The notes beneath the pieces are model-generated. The model did not search any database and was not told the DNA's origin. It saw nothing but the letters and a program-made list of their open reading frames with translations. A stretch of 64,000 nt of DNA from Paenibacillaceae bacterium GAS479. Its GTDB lineage: Bacteria > Bacillota > Bacilli > Paenibacillales > Paenibacillaceae. The stretch lies in NCBI GenBank assembly GCA_900105225.1, contig LT629764.1, positions 4,856,501 to 4,920,500 on the forward strand, given 5' to 3'. The translations under genes and the position numbers were made by a program. This document shows, one piece after another, positions 41,883-50,100 of this stretch. The stretch's first letter is position 1. Each line of letters begins with the position of its first letter.

Positions 41883-42062
41883 TGGACTTCCTGTACCGAA
41901 TCGCGGAGGAGAAAATTCGCGAGGCGATGGAGCGAGGGGAGCTACACGATCTGAAGAGTAATGGCAAGCCGCTTGAGCTTGATGATCTGGGATCACTTGA
42001 CCTCTTATGCCGAATATGGACATAAAATTCGAGAGAAGCTGGAAGGGGATACATCGAAGTGA
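41882..42062 (+). pseudogene. DUF1992 (DnaJ-homologue) gene, internally broken
   Basis: The first 36 or so codons match the DUF1992 N-terminus (FLYRIAEEKIREAMERGEL, KPLELDD). The frame then goes astray and stops at 42025 after 47 codons. In the next frame the sequence SYAEYGHKIREKLEGD reads as coding and ends in a TGA at 42060-42062 that overlaps the rhodanese start. This points to an internal deletion with frameshift rather than a naturally short gene. DUF1992 proteins normally have well over 100 residues. Confidence 0.72.
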
Positions 42063-42370
42063 ACAAAGTTCAAAGCACAGACGAACTACTTATTAGACTA
42101 CAGCAAGGTGAAAAAATCAATTTGGTCGACGTTCGTGAGGACGAGGAATGGGAGGATGGGCATATCCCTCAAGCTCGTCATGTGGCACTTTCCCGTTTGC
42201 AGGAAAGCATGGACGAGCTTCAGGCTGACAGCGGCACGATCTGGCTTATCTGCCGAAGCGGTGCACGCAGCGGCAGAGCCAGCGATTATTTGAACGCGAT
42301 GGGATACGACGCGGTCAACGTCGAGGGCGGTATGCTCGCCTGGACAGGCGAGGTAGCGCAAGGTCGTTAA
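42059..42370 (+). CDS. Single-domain rhodanese-like sulfurtransferase
   Basis: A 103-residue rhodanese domain with the active-site loop CRSGARS at about residues 68-74 (catalytic Cys present) and the structural NLVDVREDEEW and GHIPQARH motifs. It probably carries persulfide sulfur; the acceptor is unknown. The start is GTG 42059, overlapping the stop of the broken DUF1992 gene, with GGAAGGGG upstream. Confidence 0.93.
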   Translation: MNKVQSTDELLIRLQQGEKINLVDVREDEEWEDGHIPQARHVALSRLQESMDELQADSGTIWLICRSGARSGRASDYLNAMGYDAVNVEGGMLAWTGEVAQGR

Positions 42371-42470
42371 AGCCGCCTGATGATGCTTACATTGAGCCGT
42401 CGGCTTTAAACTGTCGTACATGAACTTTAATTGAACTCTAGTAGATGAGTTTCATTACTGCTGCACAAAG

Positions 42471-42515
42471 AAGCCTTCCATTTCAGCATAACAGCTGAAA
42501 ATGGAAGGCTTTTCT
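42471..42515. terminator. Bidirectional terminator
   Basis: AAGCCTTCCATTTCAGC (42471-42487) pairs with 42494-42511 (one bulge), between converging genes, with T runs on the plus strand. Confidence 0.85.
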
Positions 42516-42622
42516 ATGTTTGATGTATCCGCAACGTTGACAGCTTCTACGCCTGACGGGCTTGAACGAGCTTGGTGGCTATCTACAATGAAACTGAAAA
42601 ACGATAAAAAACGAGTATAGGT

Positions 42623-44068
42623 TTACATTGCAGAGCTGTAGGCAGTAATACAATTGCGGCCGTTTTCCTTGGAGCTATAAAGAGCTTGATCGGCCTGTTT
42701 TACAAGTATTTCAGCCTCCGTCACCCGATTGGTCGATTTGGACTGTGAATTTTGGGTGGAGGTACCAATGCTCAGCGTTACATAAGGAGCTGCGGGCGAA
42801 AATTCGTGAACAATCGCTGCCTTCTCCACAGCATGACGGATAACCTCCGCTGCCTGCAGCGTCCGAATATGGTCCACGCCGGGGAGTAGTACGGCGAACT
42901 CCTCTCCTCCGTAACGGGCGGCGGTTGCTGTAGAGGAAGGCAAACTATCCTCAATTAGTCGTGCAGTCTGCTTCAGTACCCGGTCGCCCATCTGATGACC
43001 GTAATGGTCATTGTAGGCTTTGAAACAATCGATGTCGAGCAGCAGCAGACTGAAGGGCTGTCCGGATGCCTCAGATTCTTGCAGCTGCTTGGCCAGCAGC
43101 TCATCAAATCGTCTACGGTTGGCTATGCCGGTCAAGCCATCCAGTTGTGACAGGCGGTAGAGCTCGTCATTGAGCGAATATAATTCCTCCCTCGATTGCA
43201 GCAGCTCCTTCTGATGTTTTGCCAAACGAATGTACAGCCGATTCACCTCATAAACGATCGCACAGATGATAATAAACGCCGAGACTAGCGAGTTGACGCG
43301 TGCCATGTACCAGCCGAGCGAATAACGTGAACCGGCAAAAATAGTTAATGTCACATCAAGCGAAAAAGCAAGCACTGCGACAGTAAGCCACAGATTGAGC
43401 ACGGTCCGCCCCTGTTTGACAATCCAGAGCAATAAGGCGGCTGCGATATTAAGAAGCCAAACAAGCGGCCCCACTACATGTGTCATAAGCTTAGTGAAGT
43501 GGCCCTGCTGGACGAGTACCGGCAAACTGTCCTGGAAAAACAATGCAATAGCTGTTGTAACTAAAACTAACAGCAGTACAGCGACGCCCATCGCTGCGGC
43601 AGCCCAACTACTGGAGCTGTTTACAGGTTTATTTTTCTCCAACTGCCCAGCTAGCAAATAGGAGAGAATGCCGATTGGAAAGCCAATATGCCAAGTGACC
43701 CATAACCAGACAGCAGTCTGGCTGCCTGCTCCGAGCAATCCCTCCGCGCTGAATACACCGGGGAAGGTCAAAATATGGGGAATGATTATTAGCCCTGTGA
43801 ACAAGTAGGTTGCCGCCAGGAAGAGAATCGAGAGATTGCCTGCTGCTCGGTATTGGCTGAACAGCATATGAGCCGTGAGCAGGTCGGCAAACAGGAACCA
43901 GGCGATAAATGCCGGCAGAAAAGCCTGAATTGTGATCAAGCGCTGGTCGCCAAACGGCAGCACGCTGAGAGAAACGGCAATGATCAGTATGGCGGCTAAG
44001 AGGGCTGCGCCAACTTGCTTGCGGGTGGATGGAATTTGCAGCAATTGATCGGTCATTTTGTCTATCAT
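42623..44068 (-). CDS. Membrane diguanylate cyclase (MASE-type sensor, GGDEF)
   Basis: A 481-residue protein that should make cyclic di-GMP. Residues about 15-265 hold seven to eight membrane helices resembling a MASE4-type sensor. A short coiled linker leads to the GGDEF domain (about 305-475), with DGLTGIANRRRFDE, the LLLDIDCFKAYNDHYGH metal site and an active GGEEF. Five residues before GGEEF there is no RxxD, so product inhibition through the usual I-site is not expected. GGAG stands seven bases before the ATG (complement of 44066-44068). Confidence 0.93.
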   Translation of the reverse strand: MIDKMTDQLLQIPSTRKQVGAALLAAILIIAVSLSVLPFGDQRLITIQAFLPAFIAWFLFADLLTAHMLFSQYRAAGNLSILFLAATYLFTGLIIIPHILTFPGVFSAEGLLGAGSQTAVWLWVTWHIGFPIGILSYLLAGQLEKNKPVNSSSSWAAAAMGVAVLLLVLVTTAIALFFQDSLPVLVQQGHFTKLMTHVVGPLVWLLNIAAALLLWIVKQGRTVLNLWLTVAVLAFSLDVTLTIFAGSRYSLGWYMARVNSLVSAFIIICAIVYEVNRLYIRLAKHQKELLQSREELYSLNDELYRLSQLDGLTGIANRRRFDELLAKQLQESEASGQPFSLLLLDIDCFKAYNDHYGHQMGDRVLKQTARLIEDSLPSSTATAARYGGEEFAVLLPGVDHIRTLQAAEVIRHAVEKAAIVHEFSPAAPYVTLSIGTSTQNSQSKSTNRVTEAEILVKQADQALYSSKENGRNCITAYSSAM

Positions 44069-44281
44069 TAGGTAGCTCCTTCATGATGTCCTTCTTGAAT
44101 AAGGCGTGGGATGCGCCATATTCCTTTATCGGCAGACAGATCTAAAATCTTGCATTCTTTCAATCTGTTAGCGAGTTTTTGTCCGTCTACCGCATATTCT
44201 CTCCTCTAGCGACCATATAGTAGTACTAGCAGATTCTATGAATCTATGAAGCCGGCAGGGCGGAGAAGGGGGAAGGCAGGA

Positions 44282-46513
44282 GTGGACGGACAGAACGGAG
44301 CGTCGCTGGATCTCGGCATCCAAGGCATGAGCTGTACCGCATGCGCGGCCAGAATCGAGAAGGCGCTCGGCAAACAGTCCGGCGTAGGGGAGGCGGCAGT
44401 CAGTTATGCGTCCCGCCGGGCATGGATTCGTTATGAGCCAGATCAGATAAGTCCGGGGGAGATTAAAGAGAAAATCCGGCGGCTTGGTTTTGGAGTTTCA
44501 GAGCCTGGCGACCGCAGCGCTGAGCTTGCGGAGATGAATGCGCTGCGGATACGGCTCTTTCTGTCCATAACATTGTCACTACCGCTGCTTTGGGCGATGG
44601 TCGGCCATTATGAGATGTTGTCGGGACTTCCCGTTCCGGGCTGGGTCCGCAAAGGTTGGGTGCAATTGGTGCTGGCAACGGCTATTCAGTTTGGTATTGG
44701 TCTTCCTTTTTATCTCAATGCCTGGAGCGCCCTGCGGGCTAAAACAGCTAATATGGATGTGCTGGTAGCGCTTGGCACAACGGCAGCTTATTTGTATAGC
44801 CACTACATGGTGTTTGAAAATGAGTTCGGCCACACGGCCGGGATTCACGGCGGAATGGCACCGTTGTATTTCGATACAAGTGCAGTAGTCATTACCGCTG
44901 TTTTGCTCGGTAAGTATATGGAATCGCGCTCCGCCGCTCGTGCCCTCCGCGAAGGAGACAGCTTCGCCAAGCTGAAGGCGGATGAGATCAGCGTGATTCG
45001 GGAAGGTGTGACTCGTCGGGTTCCAGCGTCAAGCGTACGGGATGGCGACATTGTGCTTGTGGCATCCGGTGAGTTGGTGCCGGTGGATGGCATCGTTACA
45101 GGCGGTCAGTCGGAAGCGGATGAGTCGCTGCTGACGGGTGAAAGTCGTGCCGTACCCAAAACGCCCGGGAGCCGGGTGTGGGCCGGAACGCGAAATCAGG
45201 GAGATACGCTGCGTATTCGCACGGAAACGACCGGAGAAGGTACATTGCTGAGCCGAATCGATGCGCTGCTTCGTCAAGCACAGGCGGCGAAAACCGGCAT
45301 TCAGCGCAAAGTAGACCGTTTATCGGCCCGATTCGTGCCGTTCATGCTGTTAGCTTCTGCATCTACCTTTTTTATTTGGTACTTGCTCATAGACCCCGGA
45401 AATATATCAAAGGCTAGCTTATGCGCCTTGGCTGTACTGTTGGCGGCTTGCCCCTGTGCGCTCGGCTTGGCGACGCCGATTTCGCTCGTCATTGCGGCTG
45501 GTAAGCTGGCGCGCCGCGGAGTTGTCATCAAGGAAGCTTCAGCACTGGAGAGCATGGCGAAGCTGCAGGTTATTTTGCTGGACAAAACCGGTACACTCAC
45601 TGAAGGAAAACCTTGCGTAGCTGGCATCCAGCCAGCGGATGGGTGGTCAGCAGCAGCCTTGCTCCGGCTGGCAGCTGCGGCCGAGGCAAAGTCGCAGCAT
45701 CCTTATGCTACGGCAATTCGAGATGAAGCCCGGCGTAGAGGACTCGTGGTGCCTGCTACCGAGGATGAAGTGGAATGGCCCGGGTACGGCGTATCGGCCG
45801 ATTGCCCGGAGGGGCGCATCACAGTCGGCAGCAGGCTGCTCGCGCAGCAACAGCGCTGGAGCGGGCTTAACCGGGCGATGGATTTTGCTGCGATCCGGGA
45901 GTCACAAGGCGAAACGTTGCTGCTTGTCGCGCTTAACGATGCCTGCATCGGTGCAATTGCACTTGGTGACCGACTGAAGCCGACATCGGCTCAAGCGGTG
46001 CAGGCGCTCCGCCAGGAGGGTCTTGAGATATGGCTCACGACCGGCGATAGTGTTGGCCCGGCAACGGTCGCCGCACGTGAGGCGGGTATCAGCCGTGCGG
46101 AGGCAGGCATGCTTCCGGCGGACAAGCTGCGCTTGATTCGCTCGCTGCAGCAGCAGGGGCGCAATGTCGCTATGGCGGGTGACGGCTGGAACGATGCCCC
46201 GGCTCTTGCAGCGGCGGATACCGGCTTCGCGATGGCCGGTGGTACCGACGCTGCGCTCCATGCCGGCCATGTGGCGCTGCTACGCCCTAGTCTGCTTGGC
46301 ATCCATGGCGCGGTGCTGGCAAGTCGTTTGACCGTGCGGAACATCAAGCAGAATCTTGGCTTTGCGTTCCTGTATAATCTCTGCATCGTGCCGATTGCCG
46401 CAGCAGGATTGCTGGAGCCATGGATGGCCGGCGCCGCGATGGCGCTCAGTTCTCTTACCGTCGTTGGCAACGCTTTGCGGCTGTCCCGCCAAATAGCCCG
46501 CAAGCTGGGCTGA
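44282..46513 (+). CDS. copA: Copper-translocating P-type ATPase (CopA)
   Basis: A P1B-1 copper exporter of about 743 residues. One heavy-metal domain with GMSCTAC is at about 10-75. Eight membrane helices follow, with CPC in AACPCALGLATP, phosphorylation site DKTGTLTEG, GDGWNDAPAL hinge, and the Cu(I)-specific YNLCIVPIA and MALSSLTVVGNALRL motifs in the last two helices. I start at GTG 44282, with AAGGGGG upstream; an ATG at 44246 is in frame but has no ribosome site. No copZ or csoR is next to it. It is divergent from the cyclase gene. Confidence 0.93.
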   Translation: MDGQNGASLDLGIQGMSCTACAARIEKALGKQSGVGEAAVSYASRRAWIRYEPDQISPGEIKEKIRRLGFGVSEPGDRSAELAEMNALRIRLFLSITLSLPLLWAMVGHYEMLSGLPVPGWVRKGWVQLVLATAIQFGIGLPFYLNAWSALRAKTANMDVLVALGTTAAYLYSHYMVFENEFGHTAGIHGGMAPLYFDTSAVVITAVLLGKYMESRSAARALREGDSFAKLKADEISVIREGVTRRVPASSVRDGDIVLVASGELVPVDGIVTGGQSEADESLLTGESRAVPKTPGSRVWAGTRNQGDTLRIRTETTGEGTLLSRIDALLRQAQAAKTGIQRKVDRLSARFVPFMLLASASTFFIWYLLIDPGNISKASLCALAVLLAACPCALGLATPISLVIAAGKLARRGVVIKEASALESMAKLQVILLDKTGTLTEGKPCVAGIQPADGWSAAALLRLAAAAEAKSQHPYATAIRDEARRRGLVVPATEDEVEWPGYGVSADCPEGRITVGSRLLAQQQRWSGLNRAMDFAAIRESQGETLLLVALNDACIGAIALGDRLKPTSAQAVQALRQEGLEIWLTTGDSVGPATVAAREAGISRAEAGMLPADKLRLIRSLQQQGRNVAMAGDGWNDAPALAAADTGFAMAGGTDAALHAGHVALLRPSLLGIHGAVLASRLTVRNIKQNLGFAFLYNLCIVPIAAAGLLEPWMAGAAMALSSLTVVGNALRLSRQIARKLG

Positions 46514-46582
46514 GGGGGTTATTGGAACAGGGCTGGGATAGTTTTTGGAAGATGAGCCGAATAGCTCGTGACGAAGCTCGGG

Positions 46583-46633
46583 AAAGAGCCGTCCCTAAGT
46601 CATTTGAAGATGACCTAGGGGCGGCTCTTTCGC
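46583..46633 (+). terminator. Intrinsic terminator after copA
   Basis: Stem of about 20 bases with few mismatches (46583-46603 with 46610-46630), with T run. Confidence 0.88.
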
Positions 46634-47150
46634 TGAAGAAATAGTATGCCGATTGCCAATGATTGTAGTATATAAAAAAACGGCCCCAAAGATTTGTTTT
46701 TAAACCTAATATAAAGGTATCAAATCCAAAACGGAGCTATTTTTTCGGTTGTTCCGAAAAGGTATATTCAACATAGAAAAACGCTTACAAAGACATGCGG
46801 TTTTTTGAGATCTCCTTTAAGTTTTTCTTCTGTGGTTTTCGTTCCCCGTGGGCAGGCTCGTGCATTTCAACAAGACCTTCGTTGTTAAAGGCTTTTGCGT
46901 ATATTTATTTGGATTATTATTTTACTCTGATTCCATACACAGGCTTTACCTATTAAGACACGCCCCTTATTTCCCTCAACATATCTCACATTACATAAAT
47001 GAATTAAAAGGCAAGTTGTACCTAAATCGCAAGCTTGTAAGTTTGGATGTACATTCCAATGGGTTTTTCTCTGCATTAAAGGATATGAAGTCTAGTCTGA
47101 CGCTATGGGAAGGTGAAACCATCTTAAAATTGAACGGAGGAAAAGTGAAG
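46634..47150. other. AT-rich leader before the GH20 gene
   Basis: About 500 bases with no gene I can support. The frame of the downstream gene is open back to 46848 but reads as non-protein-like sequence with no ribosome site. TTTTCGG/CCGAAAA (46742-46760) is a small hairpin. Promoter and any regulatory RNA of the GH20 gene must lie here. Confidence 0.5.
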
Positions 47151-50100
47151 ATGACGAGTAAGATCATGTTTTCGTTTGTGTGTTCTTTACTATTAGCAGC
47201 AACAATTTTTTCGGCAAAAACAGATGCAGAGGGTTCCAATAAAGCGCAAGAAATATTGCAAAGTATTATTGATAAAAAACCTACGATTGATAATAACAAG
47301 CTGATTTTGCCAAAGAGTAATGATACTAACTATGATGTTTTACTAGCTGCAACGTCTAATGATTCGGTAATAGGTCTAGATGGAAATATTCATAGCCCCC
47401 TTGAGGATATGGAGGTGAAAATTATGTACAAAGTAGTTAATAAAACAGACAAAACGGATGAGGCGTTTTTACCAGATAAAGATATTAATGTTCAAGTTGC
47501 AGGTCAGTTCAATCATGAAAACAAGGATAATGTGAAACCAAAAGTTATTCCTGGAATTCGCGAATGGAAAGGGCATGAGGGTGATTTCAAATTATTGCCT
47601 TCAAGCAAAATTAAAGTTGAAACCGCACAATTTCTTGATGTTGCTGAAACGATATCCTCCTACTTTAAAGAAATGCTGGGGCTGGATTTAGTTATTGAAG
47701 TTGGACAACCAAGTCCAGGAGATATTTATCTGAAAAACTCTAATTTAACTGAATTACGAAAAGAAGGTTATTCAATTTCGATTAAGGATACGATCCAAAT
47801 TGATAGTCCAACCTTAACCGGACTATTGTATGGCGGAACGACAATAACCCAGATCGCCTCGCAAAATAACGATCATAAAGTACCAAAAGGCTTGATTCGA
47901 GATTACCCTGCCTATGAAGTAAGAGCTGTTATGCTTGATGTTGCCAGGTTTTATATGCCATTGAATTATTTGGAAGAAACTGCGAAATATATGGCGTACT
48001 ATAAAATAAATCGGTTTCAAGTTCATATTAACGACGATGGCGGTGAACAGTCAGCATCGCTCCGGGTAGAAAGTAAAAAATTCCCGAAATTAAATTCCGG
48101 AAATAAACCAGGCGAGACTTATTCTCAAGAAGCGTACAAACAGTTCCAAAAGAATGTTAAGCCACTAGGAATTGATGTCCTCACGGAAATAGATACTCCT
48201 GCGCATAGTGGTTTTATTAAATTACATGACCCGTCTCTCATGCTGGATGAATCCCATATCGATTTGGCGAATCCCAAAGCAATCGCATTTGTAAAAGAGT
48301 TATTGAGTGAATTTTTAGACGGCGATGATCCTGTATTCCAAAGTAATAATTTTCATATCGGTGCGGATGAATACCATAGAGCACCTAAGTATGCTAAGGA
48401 TTTCTTGATTTATCTGGATGAAATGATCAAATTTATTAATGATAAAGGTCTTCATCCTGTCATGTGGGCATCATTAGGCGGTGGCGGAATTGTAGGAGAC
48501 ATTCCTGTAGATAAACGTGTCAGCAGCAACTATTGGGCCTATTCATGGGCCGATTTCCCTAAAATGATTGAGGATGGTTACAGCATTATTAACTCATCCC
48601 ACGATCTCTATGTTGTACCGGGAACAAGTACCGGCTATGTGGATTTCATGCCTATCGAGCGCTTGTATAATGAATGGGGAGTAAATACTTTAAGCGGTGG
48701 AACGAATGTTTCTCCGGCCCATCCTCTTCTGGAAGGCGGGTTAGCCGCTTTATGGAATGACCGTAAAGTGGGCATGTCTGAATTTGATGTTTTTACCAGA
48801 TTTAAAGACCAAATCATGTTGATGAGCGAAAAAACCTGGTATGGCAGTGACAATACTCCTCCTTCTTTTGCAGAGTTTGCATCTAGAATTTCAACCATTG
48901 CAGATACTGCACCTGGCGTAAATCCTGCGAGAGTTGTTCCGAGTGTTGATAAAACGGTTGTTGACTATACTTTCGATGAGTCCACTAATCCGGGTTTAGA
49001 TCATTCACAAAATAAGTACGATGCACAAATCGTTGGTTTACAGTCGACAGCGGGAAGAAATGGGGAAGCGCTGGAGTTTGACGGAAGCGGCCACATGTCC
49101 TTGCCATTTAATAGTATAGGATTCCCTTATACGGTGAAATTTGATGTGTTAATGAATAGTAATACAAAGAAAAACGCATTGTTATTCAATGGCGATGACG
49201 GAAAGATGTATTTAAATTATCAGGGCACATCTAAAATCGGTTATGAACGAAAAGGATACCGATTTATATTTGATGCGGACATTGAAGCGGGCCGATGGCA
49301 AAATATAATGCTTACCAGTGATAAACGCGGTTTGAATTTATATATTGACGGAATTTATGAAGGTACCGCAAGTTATTTGGAAGATAAATTCGCAACACCG
49401 GAATCTTCAACTTTTATATTGCCTACTCAAAAAATCGGTGAGGACCTAATTGGGAAGATGGATAATTTCTCAATTACGAATGAGTATATATCCGTTGATT
49501 CAATGACTGGAGTAGACAAATTAGACTATAGAAATCTAGCGCTAAATAAACCAACCAAAGTATCTGGATTAGAAGTGGAAGGACGGTTTCAAGGTCCAAA
49601 CGCAGTTGATGGAGATTCTGCTACAAGAGTTTCATTGGAGCGTAGGGATAACGCATGGTTCTATGTAGATTTAGAAGCAGAGTACGATATGGACAGAATC
49701 GAAATTGATTTTCTTGAAAGGCCTACTAAATATCAAGTATATATTTCGAGCGACTTGGTCAACTGGGAAATGGTGCATGAAGATTTAAAAGCGCAAGGGC
49801 GTTCAAAAGGAACGGACGTCATTCAATTAAACAATAATAAAAAAGCAAGGTACATTAAATATCAACAGCTTCAAATGTTTGAGCTCACGCCTGGCGACAA
49901 CTATAGCGGGAATTTTTCTGAATTTAAAGTATTTAGCTTTGCAGGAATAAAACATATAGAAGACGTCTTACAGAATGCTCGCCAATTAGTAGCTGACACA
50001 GTAATTACAGATGAAAACAAAATATTAATGGAGCGCTTTTCAATAAATGTTGGACTGTTAGAGAAAGCTTTTGAAAGCAAAGATGTTGTTCACATGAGTT

